NCBI GenBank assembly: GCA_016214425.1
Contig: JACRON010000259.1
Coordinates: 1-5,961, forward strand
Origin: Nitrospirota bacterium
GTDB taxonomy: Bacteria > Nitrospirota > CAKKRA01 > 9FT-COMBO-42-15
Reading direction: 5' to 3'
DNA: 5,961 nucleotides
Part shown: one piece after another, positions 1 through 5,488 of the stretch
Layout of the letters: every line of letters begins with the position of its first letter
How positions within the stretch are numbered: position 1 is the stretch's first letter
Translations under genes and position numbers: made by a program
The notes under the pieces: model-generated
Told to the model about the DNA's origin: nothing
Seen by the model: the letters and a program-made list of their open reading frames with translations, nothing else
Databases searched by the model: none

Positions 1-1470
1 CTTTAATATTGCCCTTGCTATTGCAATCCTCTGCTTCTCCCCGCCAGATAATCTTACGCCCCTTTCGCCTATTACTGTATCATATCCCTTGGGCATCTTT
101 GTTATGAATTGATGTGCATAGGCTGCCTTTGCTGCGTCAATTACATTATCAAGGGTAATATCAGCCCTGCCATATGCAATGTTATTCCTTACAGAATCAT
201 TAAAGAGTATAACATCCTGACTGACGATGCTTATCTGCCCCCTGAGCGAGGCAAGGGACGCATCCCTTATATCTGTCTCGTCAATAAGAATCTTGCCTGA
301 TGTTGGTTCAAAGAAACGGGGTATCAGATTTACAAGCGTGGTCTTGCCTCCGCCGCTTGTTCCAACAAAGGCAATAACCTCTCCCTTTTTTACAGTCAGA
401 TTAATGCCGGATAATACCTCAGCCTCAGATGAACCGTATTTAAAAAAGATATCTTTAAACTGTATCTCCTGTCTTAATGGGGCAAGCTCTAATGAATCCT
501 TTTTCTCAAGGCTCTTTTCAGTAGGCATATCCAGCATTGAAAATACCCGCTCTGCTGCTGCAAGGGCCTGCTGTAATGTATTGTTTGTCTTGCTTAAGGA
601 CTTTACAGGCCTGTACATAAAACCGACTGCAACCAAAAAGGAAAAAAATGTCCCTGCAGTCATTTCATTATTTATAACATTCATTCCTCCGTAATAGACA
701 ACCACTACCGCGCCAATGGCGCCCAAAGATTCCATAAGGGGAGATGTTATTTCAGAGACCCTTATGCCTTTTATGGTTATATTAAAATAGCCCCTATTAT
801 GCTCCTTAAATCTGTCTGTCTCAAATTTCTCCATTCCAAAGCCTTTTACAATCCTTATGCTTGAGAAGGTCTCCTGCAGTATGGATGTTATATCTGCAAT
901 CCTCTCCTGCCCCTTTTTGCTTATCTTTCTCAGACGGTGGCCTAAAACAACAAGAAGATAAAAGGCAACAGGCATTACAAAAATTGATATCGCTGCAAGC
1001 CTCCAGTTCTGATAAAAGGCAACGCCGACAAGCCCGATAATGGTGATGCTTTGCTGAAGCAGGTCTTTTACAACTGAGGTGACAGCGCCCTGCATCAACC
1101 CCACATCATTTATTATCCTTGACATCAGCTTGCCTGTAGACTTTTCATTATATACATTCAGTGGAAGATTTATAATATGCTCGTAGAGGTCATTTCTTAT
1201 ATCCATTAATACCCTTGAGCCTGTGTATCCCATAAAAAATGACTGTCCGTATGCAGAGAAGCCGTTTATTATGTACAGCACAGGCATGGCTGCAACAAGG
1301 GTATATAGCATTACAACATCTTTTTTTATAAAGACATCATCTAAGAAAGGCTTTACAAGATATGAAAGAACAGGCGTCATGAGTGAAACTATCAGTGTGC
1401 ATACAATTGCCATAAACAGCTTCAGCCAGTAAGGTTTTGCATATCTTAATAACCTTAGATATAGATTCAT
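1..1470 (-). CDS. msbA: MsbA-type lipid A flippase, ABC exporter half-transporter (3' end outside window)
   Basis: A homodimeric inner-membrane ABC exporter expected to flip core-lipid A to the periplasmic leaflet using ATP. The frame is open through all 490 codons from ATG 1470 to base 1; I checked every codon for stops. Residues 1-310 or so form the six-helix transmembrane domain, including the family stretch STGKLMSRIINDV and the coupling-region motif SIRIVKGFGMEKFE. The nucleotide-binding domain follows, with Walker A GTSGGGKTT at 370-378 (K376), the Q-loop IVSQD with Q418, and the signature LSGGEKQ at 474-480. Walker B, D-loop and H-loop (about the last 90 residues) lie beyond the window. 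The start overlaps the lpxB stop (ATGA) and has GAAGG four nt upstream. Adjacency to lpxB supports MsbA over other type IV ABC exporters, which sequence alone separates poorly. Confidence 0.92.
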   Translation of the reverse strand, partial: MNLYLRLLRYAKPYWLKLFMAIVCTLIVSLMTPVLSYLVKPFLDDVFIKKDVVMLYTLVAAMPVLYIINGFSAYGQSFFMGYTGSRVLMDIRNDLYEHIINLPLNVYNEKSTGKLMSRIINDVGLMQGAVTSVVKDLLQQSITIIGLVGVAFYQNWRLAAISIFVMPVAFYLLVVLGHRLRKISKKGQERIADITSILQETFSSIRIVKGFGMEKFETDRFKEHNRGYFNITIKGIRVSEITSPLMESLGAIGAVVVVYYGGMNVINNEMTAGTFFSFLVAVGFMYRPVKSLSKTNNTLQQALAAAERVFSMLDMPTEKSLEKKDSLELAPLRQEIQFKDIFFKYGSSEAEVLSGINLTVKKGEVIAFVGTSGGGKTTLVNLIPRFFEPTSGKILIDETDIRDASLASLRGQISIVSQDVILFNDSVRNNIAYGRADITLDNVIDAAKAAYAHQFITKMPKGYDTVIGERGVRLSGGEKQRIAIARAILK

Positions 1471-2582
1471 AATGCCTTCAATATAGAAACAGCGGCCTTT
1501 CTTGAAGCGCCGCTTTTTCCAAGTTTTATTCTGACCTTTTTAAGCTCCTCTTTGGTCTTTTTATATCTTTTGGGATTGCCGTATATATTCCAGAAGGCGC
1601 TGAAAATCCTCTCTGGATTTACATCTTTCTGCAAAAGCTCAGGCACAATCCTCTTGCCTGCAGCAATATTTACAAGACCGATATCCTTTACCTTCACAAG
1701 AAGTTTTCCTATTAAATAGCTTAACAAAGATATTTTGTATATTATAACCATCGGCACGCCAAGTATAGCTGCCTGAAGCGTGGTTGTGCCTGATGCTACA
1801 ATTATCATATCAGAGATGTTCATGGCATCAACAGAGCCGCCTTTAATAACGCTAATCGGCAAACCTGTCTTCTCTGCGCATTCTTTGATTCTTGCAAAAT
1901 CAAGGCCTGGTGCAACAGGAAGAACAAACTGCGCATCAGGCGCAATGTTCTTAATAAGAACAGCAGCGCCGAGTATAGGCTCAAGCAGAAAATTTATCTC
2001 ATTCCTTCTGCTGCCTGGCAAAAGCCCAAATACAGGCCTGTTTGTTTTTAAACAAAATCTTTTAACAGCATCATTCTTTGTAAGCTGGGGAATAACCTCA
2101 TCAAGGAGCGGGTGTCCTACAAACTCGCATTCAACACCTGCCTTTTTATATATCTTCTCTTCAAAGGGAAGTATTACTAAAATCTTTTTAACAAGCCTTG
2201 CAATCTTGTTTACCCTGCCTGCTCTCCATGCCCAGACCTGGGGGCTTATGTAATAGACTATCGGCACCCCTGCCCTTTTTGCAACCTTTGCGAGCATGAG
2301 GTTAAAGTCTGGAAAATCTATCAGCACCAAGAGGTCAGGTGTCTCTTTTTTAATAACATCTGATAATCCCCTGTATACCCTCCAGATAGAATTAAGCTGC
2401 GGCAGGAGTTCTGTAATGCCAACAACAGATGTGTCTTTAATATCATAAATGGTCTCAACGCCTGCCCCGCGCATTCTCTCGCCGCCGAGGCCGAATATCT
2501 TCAAATCAGGTTTAAGCTTGAAGAGCTCTTTTGCAAGATTAGCGCCATGAATATCGCCTGACGCCTCGCCTGCGACAATCAT
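1467..2582 (-). CDS. lpxB: LpxB, lipid-A-disaccharide synthase
   Basis: A GT19 glycosyltransferase, peripheral on the inner membrane, that joins UDP-2,3-diacylglucosamine and lipid X into the tetraacyl beta-1',6-disaccharide phosphate. From ATG 2582 it has 371 residues (E. coli 382). Motifs are GEASGDIHGA at 5-14, IDFPDFN at 88-94, YYISPQVWAWR at 110-120, FVGHPLLDE at 154-162, LPGSRRNEI at 188-196 with the conserved substrate-site Arg, and ASGTTTLQAA at 263-272. In the last motif many homologues have Glu where this protein has Gln270. The N-terminus seems slightly short. The strong ribosome binding site and eight in-frame codons (IENSSKRI) lie upstream, so the native start may be the ATA at 2606, giving 379 residues. 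No in-frame ATG, GTG or TTG exists between the upstream stop (2651-2649) and 2582. The stop overlaps the msbA start (ATGA). Substrates here may be the diamino-sugar versions. Confidence 0.95.
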   Translation of the reverse strand: MIVAGEASGDIHGANLAKELFKLKPDLKIFGLGGERMRGAGVETIYDIKDTSVVGITELLPQLNSIWRVYRGLSDVIKKETPDLLVLIDFPDFNLMLAKVAKRAGVPIVYYISPQVWAWRAGRVNKIARLVKKILVILPFEEKIYKKAGVECEFVGHPLLDEVIPQLTKNDAVKRFCLKTNRPVFGLLPGSRRNEINFLLEPILGAAVLIKNIAPDAQFVLPVAPGLDFARIKECAEKTGLPISVIKGGSVDAMNISDMIIVASGTTTLQAAILGVPMVIIYKISLLSYLIGKLLVKVKDIGLVNIAAGKRIVPELLQKDVNPERIFSAFWNIYGNPKRYKKTKEELKKVRIKLGKSGASRKAAVSILKAL

Positions 2583-2611
2583 TATTCTTTTGCTGCTGTT
2601 TTCTATAATTA

Positions 2612-2618
2612 CTCCTTT
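2612..2618 (-). promoter_or_regulatory. Shine-Dalgarno site for lpxB (AAAGGAG), misplaced for the first ATG
   Basis: AAAGGAG is the strongest ribosome binding site in the gap, but it is 29 nt from the first ATG of lpxB (2582). Five nt past GGAG lies an in-frame ATA (2606-2604), where an ATG would be expected. It suggests that translation starts, or once started, at 2606. Confidence 0.55.
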
Positions 2619-2629
2619 TAGATGGCTTA

Positions 2630-2657
2630 CTAATACAAACAGAATAATTTATGTTAA
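2630..2657 (-). promoter_or_regulatory. Possible sigma70-type promoter for lpxB-msbA
   Basis: On the minus strand, TTAACA (2657-2652, five of six to TTGACA) is followed after 16 nt by TATTAG (2635-2630, four of six to TATAAT). Transcription would start just before the lpxB ribosome binding site. The setting is AT-rich, so chance matches are easy; the case rests mainly on position in the only intergenic gap. Confidence 0.3.
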
Positions 2658-2659
2658 AT

Positions 2660-2740
2660 AAATCTCCCCTAACCCCTCTTTTCCAAAGAGGGGGACAAAG
2701 GAATTTCCCCCTTTGAAAAAGGGGGATTAAGGGGGATTTT
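2660..2740. repeat. Imperfect palindromic element with two C/G-run hairpins
   Basis: An imperfect inverted repeat of about 80 bp. Each half contains its own perfect hairpin: CCCCTCTTT/AAAGAGGGG (2673-2681 with 2685-2693, loop TCC) and TCCCCCTTT/AAAGGGGGA (2706-2714 with 2718-2726, loop GAA). The outer arms also pair (AAATCTCCCC at the left, GGGGGATTT at the right), so the whole can fold as one long stem or as two stem-loops. GC-rich runs in an AT-rich gap look foreign to the surroundings. This build resembles short palindromic intergenic repeats that I recall as numerous in Nitrospirota and Thermodesulfobacteriota genomes; I did not check. It may be a REP- or MITE-like element. It could act as a transcript-stabilising or attenuating structure between gnnB and lpxB. 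Confidence 0.75.
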
Positions 2741-2759
2741 AATAATAATTAACACTACA

Positions 2760-2794
2760 CTATTATGTAATAGAATCTAATATCTTTGTATTAG
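2760..2794. repeat. Two short AT-rich palindromes after gnnB
   Basis: CTATTA-TG-TAATAG (2760-2773) is a 14-bp near-continuous palindrome. CTAATA-TCTTTG-TATTAG (2777-2794) is a 6-bp stem with a 6-nt loop. They lie 18-52 nt beyond the gnnB stop. The stems are too weak, and lack a following T-run, to call a terminator; an operator-like or mRNA 3' structure is possible. Confidence 0.3.
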
Positions 2795-2811
2795 TTTCTT
2801 AATCTGTGTAA

Positions 2812-3906
2812 TCAAATTTTCTTTATCACCCTACATACTTCATCAATTTGTGCCTCTGTAAGCTCAGGATACATTGGCAGAGAAATAATATCAGAGGCAA
2901 CAGCCTCGCTCACAGGAAAATCGCCCTTTTTATATCCGAGGTCTTTATATGATTCCTGCAGATGGAGCGGCACAGGGTAATAGATGGCAAAGGCAATGCC
3001 TGCGTCAGTCAGGCTATTCTGAATTGAATCCCTTTTTGATGTCCTTATGCTGAATTGATGAAATACATGATAATATCCATCAGGCTCAGAGGGTGTAATA
3101 ATATTGCTCCCTTTTAATTTCTCAGTATATAAACGGGCGTTATCTCTTCTCTTTTTATTATATTCATCAATCCTTTTTAACTTTACCCTTAAAATGCCCG
3201 CCTGAATCTCATCAAGCCTGCTGTTGTAGCCGATAACAGAATGGTAGTATCTTACCTTCTGGCCATGATTACGAAGCATCCTTATTTTCTCTGCCATATA
3301 ATCATCATTCGCAATAACCATGCCGCCGTCCCCGTAACAGCCTAAATTCTTGCTCGGGAAAAAGCTGAAACACCCTGCATTGCCAAATGCCCCTGTCTTT
3401 TTGCCTTTATATTCTGCTCCAAATGACTGGGCGCAGTCTTCAATTATTTTTAATTTATATTCCACAGCAAGCTCTTTTACCTTCTCCATATCTGCAGAAA
3501 GGCCAAAGAGATGAACAGGAAGTATCGCCTTGGTATTTTTTGTTATTGCCTTTTCAATTCTTTTTACATCTATATTAAAGGTCTTTTCATCAATATCCAC
3601 AAATACAGGCCTTGCGCCTGTATATGTAATTGCCTCAGCAGTTGCTATGAATGTAAAAGGTGTTGTAATTACCTCATCCCCTTTTCCAATCCCGCATGCA
3701 AGGATAGACAGGTGCAATGCATCTGTTCCAGAGGCAACGGCAACAGCATGTTTAATATTATAATATCCTGCAATCTCCTTCTCAAGCTCTGCTACATTAC
3801 TGCCAATGATAAAATGGGTGCTGTGTATTATCTCCTTTATCTTTGCATCTATCTCATCTTCTATGGCGTGATATTGCGCCTTTAGATCCACCATCTGAAT
3901 CTTCAT
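2812..3906 (-). CDS. gnnB: GnnB-like DegT/DnrJ/EryC1 PLP aminotransferase (UDP-GlcNAc3N synthesis)
   Basis: A 364-residue fold-type I sugar-nucleotide aminotransferase of the DegT/DnrJ/EryC1/StrS family. Landmarks are ASGTDAL at 58-64 (phosphate/cofactor loop), TTPFTFIATA at 81-90, EDCAQSFGA at 156-164 with D157 expected to pair with the PLP ring nitrogen, FSFFPSKNLG at 180-189 with K186 as the Schiff-base lysine, and YGDGG. The C-terminal part has the family's ending YPVPLHLQ and SLPMYPELT. Next to a gnnA-like gene and inside an lpx operon, it should transaminate UDP-3-keto-GlcNAc to UDP-GlcNAc3N with glutamate. I chose ATG 3906 because MKIQMVDLKAQY is the usual start and AAGGAGA lies upstream. 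An in-frame ATG at 3933 would add nine uncharacteristic residues. It is the last gene before the 229-nt gap. Homologues also act in perosamine, Arn and Wbp pathways, so the substrate rests on gene order. Confidence 0.87.
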   Translation of the reverse strand: MKIQMVDLKAQYHAIEDEIDAKIKEIIHSTHFIIGSNVAELEKEIAGYYNIKHAVAVASGTDALHLSILACGIGKGDEVITTPFTFIATAEAITYTGARPVFVDIDEKTFNIDVKRIEKAITKNTKAILPVHLFGLSADMEKVKELAVEYKLKIIEDCAQSFGAEYKGKKTGAFGNAGCFSFFPSKNLGCYGDGGMVIANDDYMAEKIRMLRNHGQKVRYYHSVIGYNSRLDEIQAGILRVKLKRIDEYNKKRRDNARLYTEKLKGSNIITPSEPDGYYHVFHQFSIRTSKRDSIQNSLTDAGIAFAIYYPVPLHLQESYKDLGYKKGDFPVSEAVASDIISLPMYPELTEAQIDEVCRVIKKI

Positions 3907-4858
3907 CCAAAAGCAATCTCCTTTTCTTCGCATCCTTTAATACCTTAAGGGCAACCTCCAGTGCCTTCCTGCCCTCAATGCCTGACACAATTGGTTTTTT
4001 TCTTGTCTTTACTGATTCAATAAAGGATGCCAATTCTGCCTTTAGCGGCTCTTCCTTGATTAAATCTATGTTCTCAGTGCTTATCTCAGGAATCATCCTG
4101 TTATTTATCCTATTCCATATCCTCTTATGAAGGATAATCTCCTGCTCTTTATAATCAATAGTGATATATGTCTCGGGCTGGTATATGCTAATCTTTCTTA
4201 GCTTATCCATTGACATCCTGCTTACAGTAAGATTTGCCACACAGCCGTTTGTAAATTCAATATGGGCATTGGCAATATCATTATGAGATGTCATAACAGA
4301 GACGCCTGTTGCATTAATAGATTTTATGTCTGAGTCCACAAGGCTCAAGATTATGTCAATATCATGTATCATCATATCAAGTATGACATCCACATCAGAG
4401 ACCCTGTCTGCAAAGGGCCCGAATCTCCTTGATTCAATGTATCTTGGCCTGTCTATCACTGGCTCTAAAGCCATCACAGCAGAATTGTAGCGCTCAATAT
4501 GGCCTACCTGAAGGATAAGTCTTTTTGCCTTTGCCTTTTTTATTAATTTATCTGCCTCACTGACAGTTATTGTTATGGGCTTTTCAAGCAGGATATCTAC
4601 TCCCTTATTCAAGAACTCATCAGCAATCTTATAATGAAGCCGCGTGGGGACTACAATGCTTACAGCGTCAACTAACTTAATAATATCCCTGTAATCATAA
4701 TAAGCCCTGGTATTAATCTTTCTGGCAATCTCATCAGCCCTGTTTTTGTTTACATCAACAACACCGACAAGCTCCACACCTTTAAGCTGGGAATACACCC
4801 TTGCATGATGCTCGCCAAGATAACCAACGCCTATAACGCCAACTTTAATCTTTTTCAT
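3854..4858 (-). CDS. gnnA: GnnA-like Gfo/Idh/MocA NAD-dependent oxidoreductase (UDP-GlcNAc 3''-dehydrogenase)
   Basis: A 334-residue cytosolic Gfo/Idh/MocA oxidoreductase. The N-terminal Rossmann fold shows GxGxxG at residues 10-15 (GVGYLG) and the family EKP motif at 92-94 (LLEKPIT). Next come GHIERYN at 119-125 and, in the C-terminal alpha/beta domain, IHDID at 164-168 with the usual catalytic-region His165 and Asp166. Position between lpxA and lpxB, next to a DegT aminotransferase, matches gnnA of Acidithiobacillus ferrooxidans, which oxidises the 3''-OH of UDP-GlcNAc to the ketone used by GnnB. I chose ATG 4858 because MKKIKVGVIG is the standard family start. An ATG at 4873 would add five residues (MECRI) and overlap lpxI. 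The C-terminal 17 residues or so are low-complexity and basic and lie over the start of gnnB, overlapping it by 53 nt. Family certain; substrate inferred from context. Similar oxidoreductases of unproven role also sit in lpx clusters. Confidence 0.85.
   Translation of the reverse strand: MKKIKVGVIGVGYLGEHHARVYSQLKGVELVGVVDVNKNRADEIARKINTRAYYDYRDIIKLVDAVSIVVPTRLHYKIADEFLNKGVDILLEKPITITVSEADKLIKKAKAKRLILQVGHIERYNSAVMALEPVIDRPRYIESRRFGPFADRVSDVDVILDMMIHDIDIILSLVDSDIKSINATGVSVMTSHNDIANAHIEFTNGCVANLTVSRMSMDKLRKISIYQPETYITIDYKEQEIILHKRIWNRINNRMIPEISTENIDLIKEEPLKAELASFIESVKTRKKPIVSGIEGRKALEVALKVLKDAKKRRLLLDEDSDGGSKGAISRHRR
3917..3923 (-). promoter_or_regulatory. Shine-Dalgarno site for gnnB (AAGGAGA)
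   Basis: The minus strand reads AAGGAGA, with 11 nt between GGAG and ATG 3906. The site lies inside the end of the gnnA-like gene, and the in-frame ATG at 3933 is upstream of it. It therefore supports 3906 as the aminotransferase start. Spacing is slightly long. Confidence 0.6.
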
Positions 4859-4862
4859 AATC

Positions 4863-5396
4863 CTACATTCCAATAATGCAGATCTTTTCCTTATCCGCTA
4901 ATCTTATCATCTCTTCTTTTTCAAGGAGTATGGTCTTTCCTGCCTCAACACACAGCGCTGCTGCTTTTGCCTCTTTTAATGTGCGGATGGTATTTAAGCC
5001 GATAACAGGCGCATCAAAACGCATATCCTGCTTTGGCTTTGCAACCTTTATTACAACAATCCCGCCCCTGCCAAGCTCGCCGCCTCTCCTGATTGCGGCA
5101 TCTGTGCCTTCAATTGCCTCAACAGCAAGCACTGCCATCTCCTTTACAACCACTGTCTGTCCAATATCAAGCCTTCCGAGCTCCTTTGCAATGGGCCAGC
5201 CGAATTCAATATCTGACATTTCATTTTTCTTTGGCTTCCTTTTTGTAATCACTCCCTTTTCAGCAAGAATGTGCGGAACATACCTTGTTGGCTCATCAAC
5301 CTTTATCCCCTCTTTCTCCAATTCCGACACTATTCCAAGAAGGAGTGAATCATCCTTTCTATCCTTCAGCCTCATATAGAGTGTTATTGCCCTCAT
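4863..5396 (-). CDS. lpxI: LpxI C-terminal domain fragment, 177 aa, possible independent restart
   Basis: This is the longest open piece of the damaged lpxI. It covers the end of the linker and the whole C-terminal domain of UDP-2,3-diacylglucosamine pyrophosphatase. Visible family motifs are RLKDRKDD near residue 9, RLDIGQTVVV at 75-84, AVEAIEGTDAAIRR at 91-104, and RFDAPVIG at 126-133. D128 in the last motif appears to match the essential aspartate of Caulobacter LpxI (D225, matched from memory). The ATG at 5396 lies 8 nt past the TAA that ends the N-terminal fragment and has AAGG six bases upstream, so reinitiation could make this polypeptide. Homology nevertheless begins before the ATG (DIRPD), so 5396 is not the ancestral start. 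Without most of the N-terminal domain, which helps form the substrate site between the two lobes, activity is doubtful. The stop TAG is 4 nt before the gnnA start. Confidence 0.7.
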   Translation of the reverse strand: MRAITLYMRLKDRKDDSLLLGIVSELEKEGIKVDEPTRYVPHILAEKGVITKRKPKKNEMSDIEFGWPIAKELGRLDIGQTVVVKEMAVLAVEAIEGTDAAIRRGGELGRGGIVVIKVAKPKQDMRFDAPVIGLNTIRTLKEAKAAALCVEAGKTILLEKEEMIRLADKEKICIIGM

Positions 5397-5488
5397 GTCA
5401 GGCCTTATATCTTTCCCTTTTCCCTTAAACCGTCTGATAGTATTATTGGAAAATTGCCGTCTCCGGCAATAAGGCCAATTACTTCCAT
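4863..5488 (-). pseudogene. lpxI: lpxI with internal deletion and frameshift (two fragments)
   Basis: LpxI (DUF1009) hydrolyses UDP-2,3-diacylglucosamine to lipid X and UMP, the step between LpxD and LpxB. It is normally about 270 residues. Here the ATG at 5488 overlaps the lpxA stop and begins a typical LpxI N-terminus (MEVIGLIAGDGNFPIILSDG). That frame ends at TAA 5407-5405 after 27 codons. The rest of LpxI follows in the -1 frame, from DIRPD at 5411 to the stop at 4863. Joining the two pieces gives about 208 residues. The missing 60 or so residues are the middle of the N-terminal domain, so this is not just a one-base error but a deletion of about 180 nt (not a multiple of three) relative to the family. 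The junction is purine-rich (GGGAAAAGGGAAAG), which would favour slippage or recombination. It could be real decay, an assembly fault, or a shortened frameshifted gene. LpxH or LpxG elsewhere could supply the activity. Confidence 0.75.

Larger units (their letters stand above)
2629..2795. repeat. 11-bp inverted repeats flanking the palindromic element
   Basis: ACTAATACAAA at 2629-2639 is matched exactly in inverted orientation by TTTGTATTAGT at 2785-2795. The C/G-run element lies between them. A perfect 11-bp match in a gap this small is unlikely but not impossible by chance, given the AT bias. The pair could be terminal repeats of a small non-autonomous element or simply a long-range stem. 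The left copy overlaps the putative -10 of lpxB. Confidence 0.4.
2583..2811. other. Intergenic gap between gnnB and lpxB (229 nt)
   Basis: This is the only stretch without a gene; everywhere else the genes overlap or nearly touch. Read on the minus strand, it holds weak AT-rich hairpins just after the gnnB stop, then the C/G-run palindromic repeat, then a weak promoter-like pair and the lpxB ribosome binding site. I see no tRNA, no other ORF with family similarity, and no canonical intrinsic terminator (no GC stem followed by a T-run on the minus strand). The break suggests that lpxB-msbA may be transcribed at least partly apart from lpxA-gnnB. Confidence 0.7.

Noticed and set aside
227..694. 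Plus-strand open frame of 155 codons over msbA
   Set aside because: It is the complement of the ABC ATPase region with Walker A. There is no independent support.
1..1470. Possible frameshift in msbA, because no stop is seen
   Set aside because: Codon-by-codon reading shows one continuous frame from ATG 1470 to base 1 with motifs in order. The stop is simply beyond the window.
1773..1775. Gln270 in LpxB where many homologues have Glu
   Set aside because: I recall both residues at this place in the family and cannot show that it affects catalysis, so it is noted only in the gene entry.
1780..2253. Plus-strand open frame of 157 codons over lpxB
   Set aside because: It lies wholly antisense to a well-supported LpxB with all family motifs. 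Its own translation has no recognisable domain.
2673..2726. Intrinsic terminator for gnnB from the G/C hairpins
   Set aside because: Neither hairpin is followed on the minus strand by a proper run of T, and the symmetric double structure fits a repeat element better.
2660..2740. CRISPR-like array
   Set aside because: There are only two related inverted units, no direct repeats with spacers, and no cas genes.
3907..3933. Upstream ATG 3933 as the gnnB start
   Set aside because: It adds MRRKGDCFW, which is absent from the family, and it precedes the AAGGAGA site that points to 3906.
4859..4873. Upstream ATG 4873 as the gnnA start
   Set aside because: It adds MECRI, which is not family-like, overlaps lpxI and has no usable ribosome binding site. 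ATG 4858 gives the standard MKKIKVGVIG start.
4876..5379. Plus-strand open frame of 167 codons over the lpxI fragment
   Set aside because: It is antisense to conserved LpxI motifs. The Ser/Phe/Ile-rich translation is what the complement of this coding sequence would give.
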